Shown one piece after another: positions 20,338-32,773 of a DNA stretch of 64,000 bases (its first letter is position 1; the number at the start of each line of letters is the position of its first letter). The notes beneath the pieces were generated by a model. That model saw only the letters and a program-made list of their open reading frames with translations, ran no database searches and was not told where the DNA came from. The translations under genes and the position numbers were made by a program. The DNA is taken from the NCBI GenBank assembly GCA_019426215.1, contig CM033404.1:25426843-25490842 (forward strand), in the 5' to 3' direction. Source of the DNA: Buddleja alternifolia (taxonomy: Eukaryota > Streptophyta > Magnoliopsida > Lamiales > Scrophulariaceae).

Positions 20338-22584
20338 TTAGGAGATACCTATCATTCTATTTGTTCTATCTCTGTAGATACGAATTCCTAGAATGTATGT
20401 CGCTTCTCCTAAGTCTTTCATGGAAAACTTACTCGAAAGGCATTTCTTGACTGTGATGAGCATTCCTACGTCATTTCCTATAAGTAGAATGTCATCCACA
20501 TATAGTACTAAAAGTGAGAGTTTGCTCCCACTAGTCTTCTTGTAGACACATGGTTCATCTTTGTTCTTGATGTAGCCATATCCCTTTACTACTTCATCAA
20601 AACGAAGACTACAGCTTCTAGATGCTTTCTTGAGACCGTATATGGACCTCTCAAGTTTACATACTTTATGGATGTCGGTCTTGGATACAAAACCCTTTGG
20701 CTGTTCCATATAGATATCCTCCTCGAGGAATCCATGTAGGAAAGTCGTTTTGACATCCATTTGCCATATCTCATAATCTAAGTATGCAGCTATGGATAAC
20801 AGTATTCAGATGGATTTTATCATAGCCATGGGCAAAAAGGTTTCTTGATAGTCAATTCCTTCTCTTTGACTATACCCTTTTGCTACGAGCCTGGCTTTAA
20901 AAGTATCAACCTTGCCATCGCTACCTATCTTTCTTTTGTAGATCCACTTATATCCTATAGGTTTGATACCTTCAGGTCGATCTACCAAAGTCCAGACTTG
21001 GTTCAATTGCATAGAATCCATTTCTGTTTCCATTGCTTCTCGCCATCTTGAAGTGTCGATATCCACCATCGCTTGATCATAGGTACAAGGATCATCTTCA
21101 TGACCTTCTTGTACTACAGTGTGACTCTTTGGCTCCACCTGCAGTAGATACCCATACCTCTCAGGTTCATGTTGCATTCTACCAGATCTACGTGGTGGTT
21201 GTGCTACTATTGGTTGAAGCCTTGGTTCTTGGACAGATGTCTCTGAGGGAGTTTCATTTTGTTCTTCTAGAACAATTTTCCTACCTTTTCCCCCTTTCAA
21301 GATGAACTCATCTTCAAGGAAGTGAGCTTGTAGGGCCACGATGATTCTCTGATCATCATGCAGGTAAAAGAAGAATCCCATGGAATCTTCAGGATAACCA
21401 ATGAAACGTCCCATGAGGGATCTTGTCTCCAATTTCTCCACTTTAGTCTTTTTAACATAAGCGGGACATCCCCAAATCTTAATGTGGTTAAGACTTGGTT
21501 TCCTATTACTCCACATCTCATGCAGAGTTTTAGGAACGGATTTAGAGGGACATCTGTTCAATATATAAGCAGTAGTTAGGAGCGCATGTCCCCACAACAA
21601 AATGGGTAAATCAGTGTAACTAAGCATGGAACGAACCATGTCCAATAGTGTTCGGTTCCTTCGCTCGGCTACTCCATTTAGTTGAGGAGTTGTTGGTCGT
21701 GTTAGTTGTAACATTATTCCTTGTTGTCTAAGGAATTCATCAAACTCGGCACTCATATATTCTCTTCCACTATCCGATCGTAGAGTTTTTATATTTTGCC
21801 CAGTTTGATTTTCTATTAAGGCTTTGAACTCTTTGAATCTTTCAAAGGATTCAGACTTTTGCTTCATCAGATACACTAGACCATATCTTGAATGATTGTC
21901 TGTGAAAGTGATGAAGTAGTAGAAACCCCCACGAGCAATTTCTCCAAATGGTCCGCAGACGTCGGTATGCACTAACCCTAAGACTTGAGTAACTCTTTCA
22001 AAAGTCCCTGTGAAGGGTGATCTAGCCATCTTGCCTAAGAGACAATATTCACATGTTGGATAGGGAGCCGACCCTAGTGAGCTTAAAAGCCCATCTTTTT
22101 CCATTTTGTGGATCTTGTGCTCTCCAGCATGGCCTAGTCTAAGATGCCACTTGAGTCTTAGATTAGCTTCTTGCCTACCACATTTACGAGTCACAACATT
22201 CACATCAGATGAATTACGGACATTTAAATAATACAAACCATTAACTAAAGAAGCATTGCCAAATAATTTATTTCCATAACAGATGTCGCAATTTAATTTA
22301 GAAAAATGGAATGTATATCCAATCTTAACTAAGATAGGAATTGAAACAATGTTTTTAAGCCCCTTCGGAAAAACTAAAACATCCTCTAATATCAATAAAT
22401 GTCTAGAATTCAAATAAAGAGAAGTAGATCCAATCCTAGTAGCCGCGACGCTTTTCCTGCTGCCTACTTTGATCATCACTTCTTCTCGGCTCAACTTTCT
22501 ACTTCTCTGCAGATCCTGATCCAAACAACAAACATGGGCACTAGCCCCTGAGTCCAGAATCCACAAAGTAGAAAAGACGGTCAT
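20338..22584 (-). pseudogene. pol: B: pol (PR-INT-RT)
   Basis: A 592-codon frame (22584-20806) holds the protease motif ILDSGASAHV near its start and the integrase zinc region (WHLRLGHAGEHKIHKM, CEYC). The integrase core follows (HTDVCGPFG, FTDNHSRYG, a D...E pair near LRSDSGREY), with QLNGVAERRNRTLLDM, then the start of RT (WTLVDRPEGIKPIGYKWIYKRK). The frame shifts at 20761-20805. RT continues at 20760-20338 with DVKTTFLHG and the intact catalytic YVDD of LLVLYVDDILLIGND. It is the best preserved copia pol in the window. Confidence 0.9.
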
Positions 22585-23457
22585 AGAACAGTTAGATTAA
22601 AAAACAAAGAGTTCCATACCTTTTGCGCCTTTGCATAATTTGGGACAGTTTCTCTTCTAGTGGTCAAGCTCGCCGCACTCGAGACATCTATCCGTTCTCT
22701 TAGGCCCTTTGCTCTTATAAAACCCTTGAGCCTTTCCCTTACCCTTATGAACACCCCCTTGAGCTCCAAGTTCGCCAGACTGCTTCTTGTTCTTCTTCTT
22801 CTTAGACTTAGACCTTTTAGGTCCAGAAGAGATGACAAAGGCAGTTTCCTTTCTCTTTGGTTTCATTTAAGATTGTGCAGTAACCAATTATTTTTTCATT
22901 AGCCTAGCTAAATTGCACTCTATCTCATTGCAGTTAAAGTTAACTACAAATTGGGAGAACGAATCAGGAAGAGACTGCAAGATTAAGTCAGTTTGAAGGG
23001 TGGCGTTCATGGTGAATTCGAGAGCTTCTAATTTCTCAATCCTCAAAATCATTTTGAGGACATGATCACCAACCTTCTCACTTTCTTTCATCTTGGCTCC
23101 GAAGAGCTCTTTTGATATCTCATATCGAGCAGTTCGAATGTGCTCACCATAGAGCTCTACCAGGAGAGCTAGGATAGCTCTTGTGGTGGGCATCTTATCA
23201 TGTGACCTTTGAAGATCATTGGTCATAGATCCCACCATGTATTCTCTTACCCGGAGGTCGTCTTTAACCCATTTTTCATGGGCTTGGACCTCTTCCTCAT
23301 TGGCACTTGTTCTAGCAGGAGACACCAAGATATCCACCTCCAAGACGTATCCCAGAGATTTCATATTGAGGACAATCCTCAAATTTCTAAGCCAATCCAC
23401 ATAGTTGGGTCCAGTAAGATTATTCTTTTCGAGCAGAATTGAAAGTGGGTTTGTCAT
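22585..23457 (-). pseudogene. gag: B: gag
   Basis: Starts at ATG 23457-23455 (MTNPLSILLEKNNLTGPNY) and runs 189 codons. It is broken near 22888 by an A-run frameshift, and a TAA further on replaces an expected CAA. A Lys-rich segment leads to a zinc knuckle, CLECGELDH then KRNC, near 22660-22690. The expected Trp codon within the knuckle is TAG, a typical TGG-to-TAG change. G has the intact version (CLECGELGHWKRNC). Confidence 0.87.
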
Positions 23458-25609
23458 TTTGGAGAGAGATAAACGAGAAAATAACTGCAGAAAAGAACCA
23501 GACTTAATTAGATTACTTGTTTTGACTTAACCAAGAAAAATTAAGGACTTAAAATTAATCTTGGCTCCCATTACATTTTTCGAATCCCACACTTCCATGT
23601 GAAAATTGGGAATCATCATTGGCATCGATTCCACAGCGGGTATTAAGGTTCTCAATTAATTAAATGGGTTGCAACCTAGCCGGTTTCCGGCCCATTAACT
23701 ATTTGAAGTGATATCTAATATCAATTTATCCAATAAACATTTCAATAGCTTTCCCCATAGTTCACCAAACCGCAACCGAACATGTTTCTAAGCTTGTGAA
23801 CTATCCGAGTTCATTTCCACTAACTCCTATAATCTAACATTTGAATTTCACCTTGCAACCGAACAGGTTTTTGGGGTGAAATATGTTTCGATTAAGGAAT
23901 TTTCATGCACATAATAAAATTTCAAATTGTTTCTAAATGCATAACCCCCATAACTGGGAAGCATTACACATGCATTTATAGTAATTTTAATTTTAGAAAG
24001 CTTAGTGGAGGGTGAGGATGTCAAACATCTTTTTCTAACTCGGTATTATTTATTTGGGAGAATTTTGTTTGTCAAAAGTTTTGGTCTTACTTTGCACATT
24101 ATTCAATTTAAGGAGCACTTTTATTTTATATTGGTCATGCATAAAAATACTGCTAATAATCATGTCTTTCAATATAAATATCATGGAATTTAAATCAATA
24201 AATAAATAAACTCATCACTCGATCGTGGACTTTGACTAGAGGGCCCGTGCCAATGGGCCATCACAAAAGGCGTAAATGAAAACCTATTGAACATTCATGG
24301 GCCTTTTGACTTTATCAATTTTGAACTATTCTATTTTAATTCCTAAAACAACTCATGCATTATTGTTAAGAATATAATAAATAACCTCAAACTTGAGAAC
24401 CCATAAAATATAAAGGTTAAACAAATAAACCTAAATCCATGATCGATGTTTCAATCACATAAGACATGCTCGCATCAATTAATACATGCTCGCAATATTA
24501 AAATCACTTATGTTGATTATTAAAATTTTTAGTCCAACTAAAAAGTCCTTTAATAAATTCCCAACTTTTTATGTATTACTTATTTCAATTAAAATCATTC
24601 TAGTACTACTAGATGACTTAGATATACAAAATTCAAAATTAAGTATATCTACCTTTAATAAAAATAAAATTAGTCCAACTAAATAAATACGTAAAATATG
24701 GAATTCTTATTTTATTATGATTTAAAGCAATCATTAAATGGAAAGACTTTTATTTGATTAAATAATTAATTATTAATCATCCAAGAAAAATAATGTATTC
24801 TATATTCAAGTATTTTCCAAGTCGAGGAAAAATTAATAATATTTAATCCATAAATTAATTATTAATCTCCAAGAGAAATAACTAATTATTTCAAATTAAA
24901 TATTTAATTCCAATTAATCTTATTGGGCCCGATTTCATCAAACCCAAGTTACCATCCTTTTGGTCTACTAGGATGTAATTCAATTGAGCTCAAATTAACT
25001 AATTCGAAATAACATGCACACTTTATTAATTTCTATTGGGCTATTTTTAATTAAAATCCAAGTCACCTATCCAATGGCCAATTTGGAGTTAATTAAATCA
25101 AGCCCAAATTAAATAATAAATCGAGATTGATTAAATTTCTTGTTAAACATAATTAAATTATATCGGGTCATCATCTTTTTGACCCACCCGAATAATTAAA
25201 TTTATCCAAACCCAAATTTCAATTTTGACCCATTACATAGCCCATTATATGACCCAAATCCAAGACCCGGTTCAGCGGATCGGGTGTGAAAACCCACGAC
25301 CCGTCGGGCCGCGGCTGGGTGGCCAGGTGACACGGCCTGGCCGTGTGACTCGGCTGAGCGCAATAGAGCGCTGCGTGCAATATTCTCGAGGCTCTTCGAG
25401 CCCCGTTTTTCCTCGTTTTCAATTTTTTCACCCATCACAAATATTCCCAGATATACAACAAATATAAAAATCAAAATCCATGCTTTAAACCATAAAAAAC
25501 GCAGATTTAATTAACACACAATAGCATGCTTTAAAAACACATATTATGCATATCATAAATCATATGAACTCAATTAAATATGCGAATCAGAGATTGACAC
25601 TGATATCAC
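23458..25609 (-). other. B: leader between primer site and gag
   Basis: This 2.15-kb AT-rich non-coding stretch contains a GC-rich island at 25260-25400 with inverted repeats (ACGGCCTGGCCGTG at about 25333-25346). On the - strand, TGATATCAGTGTC next to the LTR (about 25595-25608) is a decayed tRNA-iMet primer site. The open frames at 24005-24686 and 25202-25474 have no family resemblance. Confidence 0.65.
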
Positions 25610-27389
25610 TGTTGGGTTTCGCGAAAAATAACATAAACGCAGCGGAAGGATTTCAAAAATTTTATTTTAAAAACCCAAAGTTGAATTCTATGATCGCAAA
25701 TTCAAATTGAACAATTAATTAACGATTAAAACTTACTCGTTATTGCGAATTTGATGAAGAACTTTTTCTTCTTTCAAATTTTGAAACTTGAAGCTTCCAA
25801 ATCTTCAATTCTTTATTTGAATCTTCAAATCTTGAACTTGAACCGAACAACGAAATTACGTCGTTTCTAAATAATCACGCGAGGATCAACAAAAGAAAAA
25901 TCCCACTTTGTTTCTCTAAAGGGCGACGGCTAGGGCGTAGAGAAGGGGAGGAATATTTTCTTCTTTTCTTTTCTAGGAGTTATGAGAGTTATGATCATCT
26001 CTTTCTTGTTCAAAGTCAAAGAGTCCTTATATACCTCATGACTTGTTGAACAAGCCAAAACAAAAGCGCCCTAATTTAGGGCATCACATGGACGCCTCTT
26101 TGAGGCCTAATTGGGCGTCCTCTTGGACGCCTATTTAGCCCCCGGGATTTGTTTTGTTTTTAATTAATTCTTTATTTAATTAATAATTTATTGTATCCAA
26201 TAAATAAATTAACTAATCAAATAATCTAATTATTTAGATAGATTAATTCATAAATATATTTCGCCAGAAAATTAATTAATAATTAATCTTATCCATATAG
26301 TTAAATATTTCATCTAATGAATAATTAATTATTCAATTTATCCAATAAATTAAAACTCCTAGAAGAAAATAGAAATTCCTTTTTTCATTTTTCTTTGTCG
26401 ATCCATTAGCGCGACTCTTTAGGTTCGTTTCGTTTGGCAATGAGAAGAAACCAAAGGAAGTGGGTAACACCTATCCAGTCACGTGGCCCACTTCGTAACC
26501 CAAATGAAACGAATGATAGGATCATTTCGTAACCTTTCCAATTGTAAATACCGTATATGTTTAAACCCTTTGTTCATGTTCCCCGGTCAAGTGAGAGTCA
26601 TGGCTATGTCAAACTCACTGGACTTGACCGTATGTATTAATTATAATAATACGAGATCATTGAGATTAATTTAGTGCCTAGCACAATCATCTCTTTTGCT
26701 TTGGACAAAGATTTTGATCTCTATTTATCTATAATCACATAGGGTACATTCTTATTCACTTATGAGAGAACAAGTTCCATATTAGATATCTATTAAGACT
26801 ACCACTTGCCCATCAAGTCCGCATTTCAAGATCGACCCCACCAATGGGTGAATTGGGTCTGACTACTCTAGTGAAATACATGACGTCACAGGTGCATCTT
26901 CAGCCTGATACTTCAAGTCAAAGGTTCACACATACCTATTACGCATAATCAATTCTATCATTGACAATCACAGGGTGAAAACCCATGTGATAGAACCGAT
27001 TCGAGTCGTGTTTGAGCATATCAGTTCCACTAACGTGCCTACAATCTCAATCTCCTATCATCCCTTGATAACAGACAGGTACTCCCATGTCAGAGCTAAG
27101 ATTGTACAAGTATTCGAAGTCTTTATTTGCCCATTAACGACTTCATATAACTTGCGAACTAGTTTTAGTAATCAAGGTCGATCTCTCTAATGCCTATCTT
27201 CCTATCCCATAGGCAGTAGAGGGATCGCACTGAAAACAAGGCAAAGCATTTTTACACAACTTGTAGATGCATATAAGAATTAAGTTAAAAACTAAGTAAT
27301 GCCTATTATGAATTATGATTTAAGTTCAATACAAGATAGATGCCCTTCATATTCTATCCTCTATGACATCTGAGGGCATAATCCTAACA
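25610..27389 (-). repeat. B: 5' LTR
   Basis: It runs TG...CA on either strand, 1,780 bp, and matches the 3' LTR of G (61550-63323). On the - strand a TATA-like box lies at 26026-26035. Upstream of it, at 26067-26150, is a GC-rich set of short inverted repeats (GGGCGTCC and GGACGCC). Confidence 0.9.
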
Positions 27390-29311
27390 TCATAGGAATA
27401 GATGTGCACGAGGGTTCTCATTTGGATAATGAGTCAACTGAACAACCGCGCCAGGAAATTCATAAAATGGTTATCGAATATGAAATTCCCTGTAATCACG
27501 TAGGCATAAGAGTAATCCTTTGGACCTGAGGTTCCATTGTCACTTTGAGCATAGTCGGTTATACTTTGATTTATCTCATGATTCCATCGCGAGTCGTCAT
27601 ATGGGATATCTTGGGTATAATGTGATTATGTGTCAAAGTACATAAGAGACCAAGATGAGATCCATCACTGATTTAGCAAATCAGACGTTTCCTATGTAAT
27701 TGCTTAAACGAATCGATTCAAGGAATCTTTGGCCAAAGTAGGGCAATCCAAAGAGGCGGAGTGTTTCCTCGTTTGGATTGCATGAATCGTTATCATGCAA
27801 TAAGGGATACATAGTGATTGGGTCGTAAGAGTTTCGACTAAACCATTGCTCGAGATTCCAATCCGGGAAATATGATGGAAGGATCTTACTTATGCGAGGA
27901 TCGTGGTTATGATAGGTTAAGGATCTTGAGTATCTTATCATCGTTTGTGTCTAGGTCTTTGGGGCCCGTTGCTAGACAGTAACCTCGATTTGTTAGTACC
28001 ATGATATTATGGGAAATGATACATGGTCTGATTAAATCAAGGAGGATTTAATCTAGTACTTTCTAAATAAAGAAAGGTACAATGACACTATTGGAAAGTG
28101 TACTTACTACTAGAACATAAACGAGCCTGAGGGTCTCACACTTACTCCTGATGTTCCTGCTTAAAGGATATGATTAATCAACTTTGGAAGTTGAGGTGAA
28201 ATTAGGAAAGTCTAGTGCATGCCTAAAGAGGAATATTAATTAATTGGTTGGAGATCAATTAATTAGACTATTTAATTAATCAAGTAGGATTAATTAATTA
28301 ATGGACTAAGTAAAGTCCAAGGGTTTTATTTAATTAGTAGAGGAAGTCAAAAATGAAATAAAATTAAAGAAATAAATGGGAAATAATAATTGAGGTTGGA
28401 CTTTAATTATTGTAGAATATTTAATGAAATGGTTGGACTATTTAATTAAATAAGGAGTCAAAAATTAAATCAAGTTGGATAAAATTTTTGAACTCCAAGC
28501 CTATGAGGGGGCGGCCAAGTGGACGAAAATAAGAGGAGATTTAATTCCTCTCCAAGTCTTTATCAAGTTGGAATCGAGGTACTATTTAGGAGAGAGAAAG
28601 GGAACAAGTTAGCTTGAAAGCTAAGTTCCTTGTTTTTAAGAAACTCCTTAATTGAGTTTGACTGGGAATAGATGAAAGTCAAATCTTGGAGATTTGATTT
28701 CATCTTGACTTCCAAGTAAACTAAACCTAGGAGTGTCCCTATAAATATGTGTGTTAAGAGAAACACACACACACACTCTAATTTTAGGTAAAATTTTCGT
28801 CCACCCCTAGAAGAAAAGGAGAGAAAATTTTATCTTCTTGTCTTGGCATAAAACTCGCCCCTCACCAATATTTCTTGACAATGTTTTGCTCATGTGTTGA
28901 GATTAACCTTTCACATATATTCCTACCTTCATATATTAAGCCTAGATTAGATCTAGAATAATTATATAGGCTAGCACCAAATATAATTATTGGGAACTAT
29001 ACAGAGGTGTGGATACATCTTAGAGGTGAGACAATTGGATCGCTTGAAGATACAAATGAACAAATCGACACTTGGAATTTTCGAGGAGGCCGACGGTTTC
29101 TTGGAGATTAGATCAAGGGAGTATTTGTTCAGGTTGAAAAGATCAGAAACTTGTACGAGGGAAAAAGCGCGAAAGGTATTTCACGTAGTTAGTTTTTCTC
29201 GTTATTATTAGTTTGATTAAACCGGCCATTAATCTTGTTTCGGGGTGGTGTTTATTAAATTTTTTAAATTCCACTGTGCTAACCTACCCAAGGGGATTAC
29301 CCAACCCAACA
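27390..29311 (+). repeat. A: 3' LTR, second part
   Basis: It continues the LTR after B and ends ACCCAACA at 29311. The last 740 bp align with 333-1048. A TATA-like CTATAAATA is at 28739-28747. With the first part it makes an LTR of about 2.25 kb. The open frame at 27681-27941 is in non-coding LTR sequence. Confidence 0.88.
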
Positions 29312-29960
29312 AATTGATATCACTAACTATACCACTAGAAGACCTAATATTATGTTTTCGGTATGCATGTCTACACACTTTCAAGCTGATCCTAGAGAGT
29401 CACACTTAATTGCTGCCAAGAGAATCCTTAAATACCTGAAAGGCACACAAAATATGGGCTTATGGTATCCAAGGGACTCTCCTTTTGAACTAATTGGTTA
29501 TTCAGACCTAGATTTTACATAATGCAAAATAGATAGAAAAAGCACTAGTGGTACTTGTCAATTTCTAGGTGATAGATTGGTTTTGTGGCATAGTAAGAAA
29601 CAACAATCCATAGCGACTTCTACCGCTGAAGCCCACAAATCCTTTGGATGAGGCAACAACTTAGAGATTATGGAATCATCTTAGGTCCTACCCCAATCCA
29701 TTGTGATAACCAAAGCTCTTTAGCTATAACCTAAAACCCAATCCTTCATTCGAAAACTAAGCACAATGACATTTGCTACCATTTCTTGGTTGACCATGCT
29801 CAAAAGAAAGATATCTCCATGCTTTTCAATAGAACTGACAAACAATTGGCAGATATCTTCACCAAAGCGCTCAGCGAACAATGTTTTCCCACTTTGAGAA
29901 GTGAATTAGGATTTAAACGCTTAATCTTAAAGTATCATACTTTCTATAGGCATATAATTT
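29312..29960 (+). pseudogene. pol: C1: pol, RNase H remnant
   Basis: It matches 46570-47239 of C2. It reads FSVCMSTHFQADPRESHLIAAKRILKY in pieces, then a stop where C2 has GCEIDRKSTSG. A deletion removes the AEYVTAGSCC segment (near 29630). The SIRE-like motif CQFLGDRLV is retained. It is cut at its 5' side by A. Confidence 0.85.
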
Positions 29961-30620
29961 AGAGGCAATCCACTTTATTATAATGTCTGAAACGATTTCA
30001 AAAATTGAAATGAGTTATCAATTTTAGGTGGAACTTTAAAATTGTACTTATTCTAATTAGTAAGAGACAATGATCAAAATTGATTTTCAAAATTTTATGC
30101 ATTGATCATCAGCGTTTACCTTTACGCATGTCAGATTGATCGCTAATAAAAACAAATAATATTTCTTAAAAGCGATTCAATTGTATCTATTCTAAAAGAA
30201 GACTTCAGCATTAAGATTATTCCCACTTTAACGCTAAGTAACTTTTTCTACAATTCATGCATTGTTTTCATCGCTAAAAGGCAGTGTGTGGATAAGTCCA
30301 AAAAATAAGATTTTAACAACTGCCCACATGCTCTATCAAATCAAAATGACGGTTAATGATACTTATCTCAAAATAGGAGGTTCAACAAGTGCACATGCCT
30401 GGGTACGTGTCAATGTACCAACAGGCGCGTGTAATTCATGCTGAAAATTTTCCAAAAATTTCAAAAAATTTTGAAAAAGTAACTGCGGACTTCAAATATT
30501 ATTAACAAAGCAGTTATCTTAATTTATCGCCTTTTTTCACATCCGTGTTTATGATTAAACGGCCCAAAATCTTCCAAATCTGATGCCGGAAACACCTCAA
30601 AATCCAGAAGTGAAAAAGCT
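29961..30620 (+). other. C1: spacer between pol and third gene
   Basis: It is related to 47240-47949 of C2 but shorter. About 190 bp, including the TATA-like box, leader and start codon seen in C2, are missing near 30560. No gene is seen. The open frame at 30262-30444 is not conserved in C2. Confidence 0.7.
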
Positions 30621-31821
30621 ATGGGCTATAATGCTGGTTTCCTAGTTAACTGGGCATACCTTTTTGATAATCAGCACTTTCCAATGAAAGAAATCCTTCT
30701 TCTCATTGAAGATTCTGGATTCCAAAACTTTCTAATCTCCCATTCTCTAATTCATGAGGCAGAGGTCAAATTTTTCTTTGAGAATGCCGTCATTTCTGTC
30801 GATGGCAACTCAATCTCCTGCACTTTTCCCTTTGCTCCAACACCCTTTATTCTCACTCCCCAACTTCTTGCTAATCTGTTACAATTGCCCACTCACGATG
30901 GAGAAGTCGAAGAAGTTACGTCGGGAAATGCTACCAAAGTCTGGGAAAGAGTCCGGAGAGACGACATCACTACAGAGTATAAGCCGAACTTCAAGAAAAA
31001 TGACATGAAGCGTGAGTATGTCATTCTTGCAGACATCTGCGCAAAAATGGTGGCATGTTGGAAGGGACCGTTCGATAAGATCTCCAATTTATAGTACAAG
31101 ATGATGATAGTCATTTTGACCAAGCTGGAGGTCAATTGGGCTCTGTATGTTTTCAATCGATTCAAAGCAGTGATGCAGAGTCGTTTAATCCCAAGCCTTA
31201 TGGGATTCTTTTAAGTTATATTCTTAGCGCTAGTGGACATGTTAATTCTGAGGGATCCAAAGTCCCAGCGATTAAATTCTACGATAAAAAGATGATTGGC
31301 GAACTGCTAAAACCCAATCGGCTCGGTGGTGCACCAGTCCCAAAGAAGAACGTGAATGACTCGCCGCTGAAGCGAGGCTTCGTGGTGATGGTGAGGATCA
31401 AGCAACTTCCTCATCATATGAACCTCAAAAGGAGGTAGTGGTCAAGAGACCAAAAAGAAAGGCTGCAAAGAAAGACACTAAGCCTTCCAAGCCAGCGAAG
31501 AAGCAGAAGAAGAAAAAGAAGGAAAAGACTAAGAGGAAATCTCCTTCTTCTCCTCCAGATTTTGTTTTTATTCCAGAAGAAGAAGAAGAAGAAGAAGAAG
31601 AAAAGGAAGTGTCGCTCATTCGTAAGCGCATGCAGCAGACTACTCCAATGGAATCGACAAGTGTTCCAGCTGAGCCAAATCCAGCGCTTGAAGAACCAGC
31701 GAGTACTGCTCCTCCTCCTGAACCAATCGCAGAGCCTGAAGCTAATCCTCCTTCCCAGGATTTTGATAGCGATCAGGGTAATTACTTGTACATTTGCAAA
31801 GTACATTATCCTTTCCTTGTT

Positions 31822-32208
31822 GGAAAAATTGCAACATTCATACACTATGTTGGCGTGTACGTTTTTTTAGTACTTTAAGTTGGCCTACTGGCAATTTGGG
31901 TACATTAACTTGAAAAAATCAGCAATTTTGGTACAAATTGGCCGGAAAATTTGAATTTGGCCTGAAAATTTGGGGATTTTGACTGATTTGACTTAAATTA
32001 GGGGGATTTTGACTGAAATAGGAGATTTTGATTGATTTTGACTTAAATGGGATTTTTTATTTTAAATATAAACTAAAAAAAAAATTATTTCATAAAAAAA
32101 AAACCCCACCCCACCCCTGCATCACCATATGTGTGTATATATATGTGTGTGTGTGTGTGTATATATATATGTGTATGTGTATATATATACACTTAAAAGA
32201 AAAGTACT

Positions 32209-32239
<31 letters not shown>

Positions 32240-32248
32240 ATGCGTATG

Positions 32249-32279
<31 letters not shown>

Positions 32280-32288
32280 ATGCGTATG

Positions 32289-32321
<33 letters not shown>

Positions 32322-32773
32322 ATGCGTATATATATATATATATGTGTGTGTGTGTATATATATGCGTATGTATATATATGTGTGTGTGTGTGTGACTGTG
32401 TGTATTTGTGTGTGCGTGAGGGTGGGGTGGGGAAGACGACACTATTCCCCACCTTTACTTTTCTTTTTTCTTTTTCTTTTTCCTGTTCTTTTTTATTTAA
32501 TTTATAAAATAATATATTAAATAAGTAATTTATTTTAGAAATTAAGTTTATTAAAAAAAAAACTCCAAATCAGTCAAAATCCCCAATTTCAGTCAATATC
32601 CCCAAATTTTAGTCAAAATCCCCAATTTCAATCAAAATCCTCAAATTTTCCGGCCAATTTGTACCAAAATTGCCGATGTTTTCAAGTTAATATACCCAAA
32701 TTGCCAGTAGGCCAACTTAAAGTACTAAAAAAACATACACGCCAACATAGTGTATGAAAGTTGCAATTTTTCC
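31822..32773. mobile_element. MITE with long terminal inverted repeats, Mutator-like
   Basis: The ends GGAAAAATTGCAAC and GTTGCAATTTTTCC are inverted copies. The arms stay highly similar for at least 150 bp and remain alignable to about 250 bp. Direct flanks TTTCCTTGTT (31812-31821 and 32774-32783) form a 10-bp TSD. C2 has the uninterrupted site at the equivalent place (49200-49215). Long arms and a 9-10 bp TSD suggest the Mutator superfamily. No transposase is encoded. The core is a TG/TA microsatellite. Confidence 0.85.
32129..32412. repeat. (TG)n/(TA)n compound microsatellite in the MITE core
   Basis: Alternating blocks of TATATA and GTGTGTG, with ATGCGTATG spacers repeated about four times. 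The long open frames on both strands here are artefacts of the repeat. Confidence 0.95.

Larger units (their letters stand above)
18947..27389 (-). mobile_element. B: Ty1/copia element nested in the 3' LTR of A
   Basis: The element is on the - strand, with its 5' LTR at 25610-27389 and a shortened 3' LTR at 18947-19505. Gag-pol lies between, in PR-INT-RT-RH order. Flanking 5-mers CCATA (18942-18946) and TCATA (27390-27394) form a TSD with one change. The LTR of A continues on the far side. G is a close relative in the same window. Confidence 0.9.
333..29311 (+). mobile_element. A: degenerate Ty1/copia element, split by H and B
   Basis: From left to right it has a partial 5' LTR, a primer-binding site, a long leader, gag, protease, integrase, reverse transcriptase, RNase H, a polypurine tract and a 3' LTR. 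The PR-INT-RT-RH order defines Ty1/copia. The RNase H gene is split by H and the 3' LTR by B, both with recognisable TSDs. After 29311 the sequence continues in the RNase H gene of C1, so A inserted into C1. Its left TSD lies beyond the window because J has replaced the start of the 5' LTR. The reading frames contain many stops, so A is old. Confidence 0.9.

Noticed and set aside
24005..25474. Several ORFs of 60-90 codons in the B leader
   Set aside because: AT-rich or GC-island non-coding sequence with no recognised motif, and overlapping frames on both strands.
27681..27941. 86-codon ORF on the - strand within the 3' LTR of A
   Set aside because: It lies in LTR sequence related to non-coding parts of K and F, and no matching frame is conserved there.
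31414..31845. Arg/Phe-rich ORF on the - strand
   Set aside because: Antisense shadow of the Glu/Lys-run region of C1 ORF3 exon 1.
32028..32520. Long ORFs on both strands over the microsatellite
   Set aside because: TG/TA repeats lack stops in several frames. The predicted peptides are pure low complexity.
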